From: Apostichopus japonicus
Lineage: Eukaryota > Echinodermata > Holothuroidea > Aspidochirotida > Stichopodidae
Length of the DNA: 64,000 bases
NCBI RefSeq assembly: GCF_037975245.1
Contig: NC_092573.1
Coordinates: 12,068,501-12,132,500 of the forward strand
Reading direction: 5' to 3'
In this document: piece by piece, positions 37,933 to 55,114 of the stretch
Layout: each line of letters begins with the position of its first letter
Position numbering within the stretch: position 1 is the first letter of the stretch
Position numbers and translations under genes: made by a program
The notes under the pieces: generated by a model
The model's database searches: none
What the model was told of the DNA's origin: nothing
The model's input: only the letters and a program-made list of their open reading frames with translations

Positions 37933-40184
37933 GTCATACCACATTTATTTTTGGCTAGTCTCAGCTCAATGGAGCGTAAAATTGAGCATTTTTTTTCAGT
38001 TCTCATGTCAGTGGTAATATCATTTACCAAATGTGCGCTGACTCGCAGGGTAAAGTACAGCACATTGGAAGTCATTGCAAGTAAATGAACCATTAGCACA
38101 TGGAATCTTCCCTTCAGAAGAATATATCTGTATCTAATATATCACAGAGCACTTCGCTAGTCGGTATCTTCCATCACTTATACAATATGCATGCTGATAT
38201 TAGATCTACAAGAATCCAAGGGGGAAATAAAATACAAAATTTGTAACTGATAATTTTTATAATTGATACATTAGAGAGCCAAATTAAAGTATTGACGGTT
38301 GTTTTGTATTTGACATAAGAAGAATCGGAGAAAGAAAAAGAAAGACAAATGGGGAAGTCAGAACTGATTGCTGATTAAAATGGATTCTTCTTGACATGAT
38401 TACTGACAAGTTTCAACCAAAATACTAGCAAACGGTTTGAAAAGCACAACCGTTTTCGTTACTGCAGCAATGAAATTTTCCACCACGTTATTTTCTCACC
38501 TTCGTCTGTATCGTTAGAATGTATACCCATATATTTTATATGCTTGTGGATTGACAATTTGTTTGGGGAGTGGAGTGAGGATGTATATAGAGATGGGGGT
38601 GATTGCTTTTGTTTGTAACTGAGCGTCATTATCTGGAAATGATTTGATTGGTAATCTGTTAAATCTGATTCAATACTCTTTGTCACGGTCGATGAAACGG
38701 GGGAGGGAGGAGAGGAGGGGAGGTGGATGGGGTGGGTTGCAGAGTGCCCATCCCTAATTGCCTCTTTATTTTGGTAATTTTTCGTTTCTGTCACGTTGTT
38801 TGCCGCTTGCAAAGGAATGTCATATCTCCTACTAATCTATTGTCATGGATAATTTCAATAAAATTGTGTGAAATTTGCTCTCTGAGTTTCTTTTCATTTC
38901 ACTGACAAAGTTAGGCTTTCTGTATTCTCACATCTTATATTTTCTATTATTTCTATGATTTAAATTAATATCTGTTGATATTCTCTTTCTCCTCACCATG
39001 TTTATCTGTACTGCACCACTGATTTGATAAATAACTAAATCAAATTGTATTTGAGGTAATTTTGTGTTTTCCACCCTGAATATGAATGTCACGCGTCTCA
39101 ATGCCCCTCAAAGTTTTCTGCAGTTTCAGCCCTCATCCGCTGTCCTTGCTTACTGCCCCTGGGAACGTTTCGCAATATGCCAGCATGTTGAACAAGGCAA
39201 TACTGCCGTTGGAAAAATAAACAAAAAGATCATTATTTTGGATGATTATCATATTATGCAGCCCAGACAGACCGAATATATATATATTTGTTCATTATTT
39301 TTTGTAATTATTCCATGAATGTGTGACGTGTTTTCCTAAGTGTAAATCAATGCCATGCTTCTATGACAATTGTGTTGCTTTTGCCCCCATAGTCTCAAGA
39401 AGTACCTCACAACAACACAGTTAAGCCAGGAAACACTATGTCTTCCTTTATCTACCTTAAGTAACACTTGGAGAAAGTAAAGTGTATTTACAATGAGACT
39501 CTCTCTTCTTGATGGTCTCTCCTCTCCACTCCGAGCATCGTCAGCATATTTTTGTGCTTATTACCCGCCAAAAAATCCGACTTTCATGAAAGGCCCAGAT
39601 ATTGAACAGCAACTACAGTATATTCATGAAACAGTGCGACAAAACTAACCCGTCGGGCCTTTTGGCATTATCAGCTGAATCATTTTATATACAGAATGAC
39701 GTTAAGTAAATGTCAGGCTTTTGCGTGGAACTAGATAGCAAAATTGCATTATGATAAATAAGGCTCATTTTCACCCCTGGGAGTGAAACGAAATTCATTT
39801 AGGAATAAGATTTCATTTTCAAGTGAGGATGTTAAAAGTCTGGTTAGTGAAGATAATGATTCAGCTGATGTTATTAAAGGCGCCCCGAGGTATTTCATTT
39901 GGAGTTGTTAGGATCCGCAAAATTAATTTCCGATAAGTATATGCCTACCTAAATTGGCATTTCACACGACAAACTCCTAAGGCAAAAATTTTGAATAAAT
40001 AAAGTTAAACATCTTATAGCGTACTGAAACAACTCCATGTGTTTCGGGGGTTTCTTTCATATATGTTATGTCGTATAATATTAGGGAAAAGGTTATGTTC
40101 AACTACTGATGAGGTTTTCAAAGATTGCTTGTCTAAAAAGCAGTTTATTAACATTACCTATTTTAGGATTGTATATATGTATAT

Positions 40185-40230
40185 ATATATATATATATAT
40201 ATAACCTTTATATAACCCTTATATATAACC
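40185..40230. repeat. short TA/TATAACC array
   Basis: (AT)n followed by three copies of tataacctttatataaccc-like units. Confidence 0.75.
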
Positions 40231-41501
40231 TTTCTGGGTGTGCTGTAGACGGTTCCATTGTGCCTTCCAATGATGGATGTGGGGTCGTTGAATTGCAACA
40301 TCATTTTATCGACGCGTTGGGTTTAGACGTTTAAACTTCAAATGGTGCATTCTTAGACTATACATTAGGTCGAAGGTTAAGTCTAAAAGCATATCAAAGC
40401 AAATCAAAGAAAAAAAATTAAAAACAAAAATCAACAGGACTAGCGATAGCTTTTCTAAAAAAGTTTACCAATTTTAACATTTAATATTTGTAATTTGTAT
40501 AAACATTCCACGCCATTGAACTTCCACTTACACTGTGATTGGCATAGGGTGTAGACGTTTTGAAATTACATTTGAATTAATATCGGTTCAGCCTGACCGT
40601 CTTTTCAAAACTTTCATCAGAAGCTCAAATTGTGTTCATTTTATTGAAGGGACTATTAATGCGATACAAGTTATCGCCGTGTTATTTCTGTCGTATTAGA
40701 TTTCTCTATTTTAAGCATACTCTAACCCTGTCCGTGAGGCCTGCTGCCTTAAACACCGACTCATGTTTCTTACAGGCCGTAGAAAGGTAAAATAAAATAA
40801 TACTTCAAGAGGTAGTGTCCTCTACGTCGTTGGACCTTACATACCTAAAAGTGGCTATAGACGTTTTTCTATTTTCAGCATGCACGCTTTCACTTTGACT
40901 GCTTCTGAGTTAAATACCACTTAAGTTTCCGAAGGGTCGAAAAGACGAAAATTAAGAATATTACACGCGGGTGATAGCTGTTCGTACTTCATTGGTTTTT
41001 GCTGATAAGATCTTCAGATCGTAAATGTATAAACTGATTTTACACGCAGAACATAATCGAACACAGGTGCAAGTTATTAGCACTTAACCTAATTTAATTG
41101 AAAGGTTAACTTTCCAAGTAAGGCTCGAAGTTAAAAAAAATTATATGATTTGGGATATAATGCCAGTCAACATGACTAATTAGAGTCTATTTGTCATTTC
41201 ATATAAGACAATAGTTTTTACCCTGACCTCTTTACTCTCCCAGTTTTCTCTAATTAGACCGCATTCATTACTTCTAGAAAATAGTTTAATAACAATGCTT
41301 TGATTCTCACTTTTGCTGTATTAATGTCATTATTAAAATATATGTTTCTAACCTAGACAAAAATGATCTAGTTACTTAAAAAGAGAGAAAGTCAATACTC
41401 AATGTTGATTATACGGTATGTCATATTGTTTATTATATTATACATTTATTGCATGTATAACATATAAACGCTATAACTGTGACCTATTTCCATAACCATA
41501 G

Positions 41502-41595
41502 AAGACGGTTCGGGTATTACAGACATTAACAGTGGATGCAGCTGTCAGTGTTTGTCACATTGGAAACAGAATGACGTTGTTGGTGCGAGAAAGAG
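41502..41595 (+). CDS. candidate internal exon, unknown protein
   Basis: Bounded by tttccataaccatag and g|gtacgg, 94 nt, clearly less AT-rich than its surroundings. Two of three frames are open. One gives S-G-C-S-C-Q-C-L-S-H-W-K, the other V-L-Q-T-L-T-V-D-A-A. No neighbouring exon confirms the frame and no family is recognised. Confidence 0.25.
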
Positions 41596-42699
41596 GTACG
41601 GCAAAGTAAAAAAAAAACAACAGCTTCTCTTCAAATAATTGTTTTGAAGTAACGTTTCAAAATGTGAGTTCCTTTTCCGTCACGAATCATCAAACTAAAG
41701 AAACAAGGAATTGTATAGAGGCATCAATTCACTGAAGAGCCAAGTCCTTAAACTTATCGATCAAACTTAAAATCATCCAACAGTTACATAATAAAAGTAA
41801 AACATAAATCGACTGCTTTTGCACTTTAAATGATCATTATAGAAATGTTCGATTTTTGGATCTCTTATTGCGTGGATTGAAGTGTTTTGCTTCCTCAAAT
41901 GTAATGTGAATTTATTATTCGAGGAACATTAAGGAGAAAGAAAGTAAAAGCATAAATACTATTTTTCATGTTTGTGTAAATTGACTGCTGTCGATTCATA
42001 ATAGGAACACCGATTTTACAGTGTCGCATCTTATTCGTTGCAGAATAGATTACACTGTAATATCTCCAAGGACAGGGATATGTACGTAGTTTATAAGCTA
42101 ATTGCTATGGACAAAGCCACCCAAGTTGTAGTATGCAGTTTGGAAGCTTAGTATTTGTCGTAGGCCTACTAATTGCCTGATAATCAATGCAGAAATTTAG
42201 TAAACCTTATCAGAGCATTTTGAAATAGACTATATAAGTTTATAGTAGAAAAACAACACTTAGGGCAACATTGGCGAATTAATATTATTTCCTCACACTG
42301 GGTCATTTTTAGGACTCCAGTATGGATGCTATTTCTAATAATAACTTTGCATATTACAATTACCAAGGAAACGTAATTAAGTAATTATCTAAATACGTAT
42401 ATACAGACTTAGGGGGGGGGGGGGACATATATTGTCGCCCAATGTAAATTTAACTATTTCATAACACTTGTGGCGACATCTCATTAAAACAATACTTTGG
42501 GTGAAGGCTGAAAGGCCAAAAGGTTACGCTAGGCCTTTAAGCCAATATTCGACTGGCAAACTGGTTTGAGCGTGTGACGATAATATGCAACTAGGGCCGG
42601 CTACTCATTAGTAAACTAAGATACCGTACAGTACAATATTGGCAAAATATCTGCATGTTCTACCTATATCTATCTTGATATCTGTTTCCGTCCATCTAA

Positions 42700-42852
<153 letters not shown>

Positions 42853-42855
<3 letters not shown>

Positions 42856-42900
42856 ACACATCTTACGAATGTATAAACAAAATAAAAAAGCTGTAAAGAT

Positions 42901-42937
<37 letters not shown>

Positions 42938-43013
42938 CATACATACATACATACATATCTATTACACATCTTACGAATGTATAAACAAAATAAAAAAGCT
43001 GTAAAGATGACTT
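42853..43013. repeat. direct repeat of about 53 bp around a TA/CATA array
   Basis: tattacacatcttacgaatg, continuing to gctgtaaagatgact, occurs at 42,853 and again at 42,960. An (AT)n(CATA)n array lies between the two copies. Confidence 0.9.
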
Positions 43014-44286
43014 GAACTGAACCACGAAACAACTGAAATGAACGTCACAAAAGTATGCCACTGACGAAACACTACTTTTTACTAATCTTATATTGGATCC
43101 CAGGCTGCCATGCACTGCTTCTTGCAAACCGTACAAATCGATTGCAATGCAGACACTAAAGGAATATTGATTTCCGAAACTTGAAACAAACCTCCTAGGT
43201 ATAACCGCAGTTTGCATCGATTAGGTAGTACGTTTCGTGTAACGACAAACCTGTTGCAAATGACGTACTCTCTCATTCTTGCTGTACTTTTCTTTTACTG
43301 TAACGTTGAAAATAATACACCGACCGTTTGATCAATAGTTTTGAGTTTTATAAACAGCTTTGTTGATCTAGAAACAAAGACTCATTGATTTCCACTGAAA
43401 CAGTCTTACTTTTCATGAGTTGAAAAAAAAACCTAAATATTTTACTAATTAAGAAATAATTAAAAAATCCAATGAATAAATGATCAAATATATTGCACCC
43501 GTTATTAAGGAAGAAATAGTGAGGAAGTCACGTGGTATTATATTGATACTGTGTCAAATCAAACTCATGTAGTTGTTTGCTTTAGGTAACAACATAAAGC
43601 TATATATCGAAAGGGGGGAAAGGACCAAAATGTTGTAATTCGTAATGCAAGTCTGACAATGCTGACAAGTTATACAAAATCCAATGGAATCAAGAATTAC
43701 TTGCATTTGTTTTAGACCTTCCTCAAAAAAATTATTGGAAGAAAATAGAACCTACACCTAGTTCATGATGGCTCTTTTCTGTAGACATGAAAAGTAAATG
43801 TAACAAAATACGAAATCATTTTCAAATGTTTGTGAAAATAATTCAAGTACCTTGTTCTTTGTGTGAATAAGGATTTGATTATTTTTCCTCTAAAAATCCT
43901 AGATTTGTGGATTGAACTGCAAAATCTACAGATCTCGATGTCCATCTATACTTCCGCCCTGTGCTTGTAATTATTCAATAAAGATCTTACGGACTTGTAA
44001 GAAAATCTTTTAACTTTCTCCATCGTTTTTCATCCTCGACTTAAGTAATCTTCCACGCATGCATAAATAACCATTGGCAAGAATGACTACAGAGTAAAGA
44101 CTCCCAAGCACTCCGAATGCAGCATTGCGAATGAAAAGTAATCACACCTGCAAAAAAAGACGCCTTGCCTTGAAGCGAACCTTGACAACTAAGGCAGCTG
44201 TGAGATTCACACTTCACTCAACTCATAGTGATTGACCACTTCATGATGAATAAAATATGCCAGATTAAGAAATTACCTTCAATTAG

Positions 44287-44397
44287 TATTACCCCGTATC
44301 CGAGGAGGCCCTTTATCGCAAGGTGGATCAAAATGTGAAGTTTCATTGCTTGAAAGTTCAAGGTACAACTCCTCTCAAAACTGAGGACGTTGTCGTG
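44287..44397 (+). CDS. candidate internal exon, unknown protein
   Basis: After accttcaattag, ending gtg|gtaagt: 37 open codons, phase 0-0, beginning Y-Y-P-V-S-E-E-A-L-Y-R-K-V and containing V-K-F-H-C-L-K-V. GC content rises within it. It could follow a weak downstream piece (T-S-P-V-K-L-G-W) near 44,500. No family recognised; may be chance. Confidence 0.28.
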
Positions 44398-44817
44398 GTA
44401 AGTATCACAATACTATGAAAGAAATTGTGAACAATGCGGGAGATTATATTAGGCATCATTACTAAGACGTTTAGATAAACCGACCAACGCAAGCAGACAA
44501 GCCCTGTGAAGCTCGGATGGGTCCCTGCAGTTAGTGTCAGTGGATTAGGGATTTGAATGGGCTGTTTTGCTGAAATAAAACTAGCTTAGAACCCTTACAT
44601 TTCCAAGACATCTTAATTGCTAGTTAGGTCACATGCAAAAGGGAGGTTAGAAGTTGATCTGGTAGCCGTATCTCTATCTTAATCAGCATTCTAAGTTTGA
44701 CCAGTATTCATTCAGGCTGCAGAATATCACTCAACATGAGGTTAGACATAATAACACGAACACACATCATATACTTTCTTCTAACAAATGCTCGACATTT
44801 CTTCGCACGGCCCTTTT

Positions 44818-45630
<813 letters not shown>

Positions 45631-46462
45631 TAATTTAAAATAACAAAGTTTCATTTTGCTTAAAGTAATCACGTCCCATACTTTTTATCATCTTTTGCAT
45701 TCGCTTTCGGAAAAGTCAAAATTAAATGCTAATCAGGCACTTGAAGTCAATGTGGTTGTTGAACAAAAGAAACGTGATTTATCAACTCAACTCCCCCGAC
45801 TTTAACCTACGGGTGTCCTTTGCTCTAATGAAAAAAAAACAACAAATTACCATGTCCGTTTCAAAACCTTTTTCTCATGTTCATATCTTCCCACCAGCCG
45901 TTAATGAAGTAGCGTGACTTATGGTTCCGTGTTACACAGCACTTTACTTCTGGCGTATTTTTAATCGGTTAGAATGGTCACGAAAGGCAAGCTTGATTAA
46001 GATTTTCTTATTCCACACACCATCCACGTAGCAACGCTTCTGCATTAATTTAAGTGTTTATCTTGAATTTTGCTTACGTACAACATGCAGCGATGGTAAT
46101 ATTAGCATCTCAGCGTCCAATGCGACGACGACTACTACGACGAGTTTAGGGGAGTCTGTGCATATTCGTCACAGAAACGGTTAAGGACACTAACATATTG
46201 AACGATACCTTCGGATTTCAAATTCAAGACCTTGACAGAAAAAAAAATAGATAGAGAAACTGACGGGTGTTATTAGTCACATCGAGACGATAAGTGGAAT
46301 ATATATTTGTGTTTGGAATTACTTCTTAAACAAAATCAACATGGATGCCAAAATGTAAGATAAACTACGATAAAGTGTAGCCTGAGAGATTTTCTCGACA
46401 GTGATTGCAGACCGCTGATGTGTTTGGAGTTCAAAGCAGACGGCGAGCTACAATAGACAACC

Positions 46463-46508
46463 ATGCCGGAGAAAACTTCAGCCAGGGATTTTCAACATCC
46501 ATTCCAAG
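46463..46508 (+). CDS. candidate first coding exon, unknown protein
   Basis: ATG in a favourable context (acaaccATGC), with an in-frame TAG 9 nt upstream. It encodes M-P-E-K-T-S-A-R-D-F-Q-H-P-F-Q, then donor g|gtgagt in phase 1. A CCAAT box (46,117) and a GC-richer stretch lie about 340 bp upstream, as in a possible promoter. Not assigned to a family. Confidence 0.32.
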
Positions 46509-46688
46509 GTGAGTTTGATGGGGAAAACTTTAAATATTAGAAAAAGTTATAAATGGAGATTCGTTGTTAGTCAGGATATCAAAGAACTAAGGGGAATTAC
46601 AGGACATGTTATAACATAACCACGTGATGTTAATTATTCAAATTAACATTAACATATTATTTACACATGCAATCATTCTATTATGTAG

Positions 46689-46717
46689 GTGGTATATACA
46701 GAGAACAAATTGAAAAG
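46689..46717 (+). CDS. candidate 29-nt microexon following the 46,463 exon
   Basis: attctattatgtag precedes and aag|gtaaga follows. It joins the phase 1 end of the previous candidate to read G-G-I-Y-R-E-Q-I-E-K and leaves in phase 0. No third exon was found downstream, so the model remains weak. Confidence 0.25.
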
Positions 46718-50705
<3,988 letters not shown>

Positions 50706-51216
50706 TATTGATTATATATAATCCACATATAGGACAAGTTCGTTACGCCCGGCATGAGCGGAGACACCAACAGAAAAATTAACTGCTATGACTAGTTTGT
50801 TTTGACATTCATTATGATTAATTTTCCTCCATGGTTGCGACTTCGAGGGTTGAAATATCTAACATCTGTCGATGTAAAGGCACTTGGTATCCAAAAACGT
50901 TTTTGGCAATTTATGTGGCTTAATTGAATTTGCATCCACATGCAGGGTGCAGTTACCGCTTGACGGTGTACAAATTGGGGAAACAATTAAAATAAAGATA
51001 TAAAACATATGACCATCAACAACTTGTTTTTCTCACCTGGGAAGAGCTTGCAAGGACGCTCAAACTCCTGTGTCGTCGTCATGTATTCTTTCTTGCAGTT
51101 AAAGAAAACACAAAACTGAAACAACAGCATCATGGCTTGATGACGTCATTCTAGCAACAACTCTGCTTTTGTCTAATAATATTTTCTTTAAGAGTACATA
51201 TGGATTTTCCTTTTAA

Positions 51217-51290
51217 TATATATATATATAATAATATATATATATTTAAATATATATATATATTTATATAGATATATATATATTATATAA
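51217..51290. repeat. interrupted TA array
   Basis: (TA)n with aat and taaa breaks, about 70 bp, ending some 20 bp before SINE copy 2. Confidence 0.85.
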
Positions 51291-51310
51291 TTGAAATCGA
51301 AATGAGTTGT

Positions 51311-51500
51311 ACAATCAAGAACAGTGAAGAAATTTCCAGCCTTCACTGGGATTCGAACACGGGCCTCCCGCTTGATATGCGGACACCCTAACCACTAGGC
51401 TATGGACGCTGATTGTATGTCCAGAGGTTCGAAACCGGTAAGGAAGGTCGTAATTCCACTGTAGGCGTTTGTCACCTGTATCGAACAATACTAGTTCTGT
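51311..51500 (-). mobile_element. tRNA-derived SINE, better preserved copy 2
   Basis: The minus strand shows tagcctagtggttagggtgt (A box), then gcgggaggcc, then cccgtgttcgaatcccagtg (B box): a nearly complete tRNA-like head. It shares its non-tRNA flank with the 19.6-kb copy. It is not a functional tRNA, since no acceptor stem closes. Confidence 0.7.
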
Positions 51501-51519
51501 TTTTGGTGACATATTTGTC

Positions 51520-54500
51520 TAACTCTAGAGATCAAACATGATGCTAACCAACTTGAAATCATTTGTGATTTCTAAAGCCGAATCTTGAAAGAGATACTTT
51601 GAACAGACTTTGTTAAATTGGTGGTACATATATCTATATATAGAACAGGACTCGACCTATGATCTCAGATTTCAAATCCTATAAATATGTATGACGTTTC
51701 CTGTTGTATCCCAACGTATCCTTGCCCATTTCAAGTTGAAAAGACAACATCAATAATACGTCTTTGTCACATTCAACAACAAGCTATAGGCCTAAAGATC
51801 TTCAGAAGTTGATGACGAGATCGGAAATATTGTTTGAGTAGATTGGTTTCAATAATGAAATCCTGTTCTCTTCCGTTCTGCAGGTCTGTTTTTCTGCTCC
51901 AATTGTAAATTGCCTTTAGGAGACGTACCGGTCTCACTTAATCAAAATTTGAAATCAGCGTTCACTTTTATTAGATCGTTATTTTGGATGCTTGAATCAT
52001 ACATAATGAGCCACGCTTTTGAAATGTAACTTCAAATTACACACATATATATTAATATTTATATTTATATTTTTATATAAATGTATTTCATATTATTTTT
52101 GTTGTTGTTATTAATATTTTATATTTTTGTATAATTTGTATATTATTATTTATACGATTATTATTTTTTTCGTCTCCTCTTTACACCTCGACATTTCATC
52201 ATCAAATTTATGTATTGCTGTTAAAATCTGTATAGTCCCAATTGGTATCAACAACAATTTCGTGGCAACAGTTGCTATAAGAACACAATATTTCAGAGCG
52301 AAATGAAAACAAGCTTTAGATGAGAATTAGTTTAGCCCCTGAGCAATTGGACCATTCGAAATAAGTTACAAATCTATTAGTAGACTAAGGAATTGTTTTG
52401 TTTATCATTTTGATATGGAAAAGAGACGAATTTACCTGTAGCTGTTGAATGAAGTGTGACATGAACCGGGAGTCATTAATGTTTCATATTTGAACCTACC
52501 TGTGCTGTGCACGTTGATGTTCCCATACAATGTGGCGTCAGACGATTGGCGGTAAAATACTGGTATGGTTTGGTTTTATCGTTTACAATATTAAATGCTT
52601 AATATAATTTATTTCGTAAAGTCCGTCAGTCTGTTACCATGTCTACAGTACGTGAAACATACTAATTAACATAATCCGCACACCCATCATTACTGCCCAG
52701 GGAGCCTCTTCAACGTGAGCCGACGTGACTTGCACGTCATACATTCCCTAAGGTAATGCTCTTTTCGACTTCCCTTTCCTCTTTCCGAGACGAAAGGGCG
52801 CTTTTCAGATCAAATTTCTTTAATTTAAAGACGTCTGAAAATTTCTACAGGCTTTACGAATGTTCACATACTCAAAACAGGACAACATAAAAATGACCAT
52901 TCTCATACAGTATTGTTTTTCAATGCTAATATGCTATCTTTCGACACGTGCAGTAATAACAATTTGATAGACGCTGTATAACTAGTTTGCACAACTTGTT
53001 TTCGTATAGGTGTTTCGTGTTACGATCGCCATTTTGGAGTGACAATTTGTGATAGTGTTAGGTAAACGTATAGAAATACTACATAACATATACACACCAA
53101 GGAATATTGCCGACTTAACTTCTCGGAATTCTTTACCGTTCTTCAGTATACACATTCATAATGTGGTTACCCTACCGCAGTGTACGTGTGAACGTTACAC
53201 GATATAACTCGGGTTATCGTCATGAAAACAGTATATTTTGCTTGTTTTTTTTTATAGTGAGTTTTATTCCTTGTCATGATTCCCGTTACAGTATTTATCA
53301 CTTATACATAGCTGTTGATAAATTTAGAAAAAAATATTATTATTGTATTTAATTTAGATCAGCGTTTGGTTTCGATCACCTGCATTTGTAGACTAATATA
53401 ATGTAACGTGTGTAAAGGCTATATATTTTATACTTCCAGCTATTCCAGGGAGTAATATAATGCAATAAACCGATGTTCACAGCTCATTCCCATATCATTT
53501 CACGACCTGATAGAAACTGTCACCTTTGTTAATTACTTAAATTGTTAATTAAAGCGACTCGTTGTTCCTATTCCGTTGTTCACTTCTCGATATTATTAAT
53601 TTCATCAATGAGCTATGTCCCTCCTCCGTTGAACTGCTTTCATAGCATTCATGCACCGAACCGTGACGTCACTCATTTCACTCAAATTGACGAAAAGAAG
53701 CCGTACAAGTTTATTACGTCATGACTCAGCGGGCTGGATCAAATACTTCCTCTTTACTAGAGCAAGGTTCTGATTTCTTATCTTCTTATTGATTGTCGCA
53801 GTCTCTCATCTGAAATGATTGATGAAAGCAATGACAGCAGTGACATGTCGGTCGCCAAGAGAATGATGTGCTTTGTTGTAGTTAATTAAAATATCCGCAA
53901 CGCTATATCTGTAACCTGCAACCAATTGTGAAAAATATGAAAAACAAAACAGGGAGTAAAAAATGTAAGTTATCAGTGAATTTATATGGCTTTGCTTATT
54001 GTTCTATGGAAAATGAGAATTATCGGCATAGAACACATTATTGTATCCCCCCAAAAATATATTGGTATCTTTCAATCACACGTCTGTACAACCTCATGCC
54101 TACAAGTATGGTTTATGAAACATCCCTTCGAAATACATATCTCAAGAACTGACTAGCATAGAGTGAATAATACCAGTTACCTTTTTCATCATTGTATTCC
54201 ATATCCCAATATAAAAGTGCATTTTTACGAATGTGATTGCGTTTATACTTTGTTTCATTCGACCTTTGCTATATGTGGCAAAGCATTATATGTCGGTATC
54301 AAACAAGATCCCTTCACGAAGAGACAAATCAATGATTGCCTACGCTTTAAGGTTGTTGAGTTCATGAATAATGCAATAGGGCTACAGTCACACGTTTCCG
54401 CCAGTGTGCTCACTCAACTTATAGTCTTGACATGGCAAAAGTCTCGGATTTTAAGTACTTTTACTTTGATTTACAAAGACGGTCTTACCTTATATTGTAA

Positions 54501-54700
54501 ATAGAAGTAATAATTTGATTATTTGATCAGTTTTTATTACAATTAATGCAGTGAAAGTAAATGAAATCCGCATGTGTCTTTACGGGAGACTTAGTAAAAT
54601 GATAACAAAATTCAAAAGAAATTTAATCGCAAAAGTGAATTATCAGGGAAACCACACGAAGCTCATCGCTAAAGAAGGGTTAAATTAATCATGCTCACGT
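51520..54700. other. intergenic, no gene seen
   Basis: No coding pattern found. TA/TTTATA-rich stretch at about 52,045-52,170. Confidence 0.55.
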
Positions 54701-54710
54701 CGCCTGATTC

Positions 54711-54752
54711 AGAGGCTAAGAAGATCTTGCTTGGATCGAAACTTCATGTCCT
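54711..54752 (+). ncRNA. decayed hammerhead-like motif
   Basis: On the + strand gaggctaagaagatc, ttgct, tggatcgaaactt keeps the stem II and GAAA parts, but the core has lost a base (CTAAGA for CTGAAGA). Probably a fossil Penelope-like end. Confidence 0.4.
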
Positions 54753-54801
54753 TTAACTTTTATATAGTACCCTACACAGTTCCTATTATAGTATACAACT
54801 C

Positions 54802-55114
54802 ACCCGATACACAATGAGAACACAGTTACTACTGTAAATCTTTAAGTTTTGTGTACCAAGGTACATATTGGATCGTGCTATAAATCGGTAGATGTGCTAT
54901 TAGGATTACAGTAAGAACTGAGGATATGTGTTATCCTAACAAATGCATTAAACTGGATTTGTTGGAATTACACATATTCTCAGTTCTTACTGTAAACTTA
55001 ATAACACATGCTACCGATTTATCAGATTTGTCCTGAGCACAATCCAGTTTTTACTGTGGTGGTACAAAACTTTAAAATATACAGTAGTTATTGTAATCTC
55101 TGTGCGAATCGGTT
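54802..55114. mobile_element. palindromic MITE-like element, copy D
   Basis: Intergenic copy, same orientation as copy A: acccgatacacaatgagaac start, gcgaatcggtt end, hairpin centre at about 54,955. One arm has lost bases in the tagcatgtgct block. Confidence 0.85.

Noticed and set aside
51340-51420. Possible tRNA gene on the minus strand
   Set aside because: A and B boxes are present but no acceptor stem pairs, and the non-tRNA flank is shared with a second copy, so it is a SINE.
52701-52752. 52-nt exon-like segment after a good acceptor (S-L-F-N-V-S-R-R-D-L)
   Set aside because: Too short, a mediocre donor, only one frame open and no neighbouring exon.
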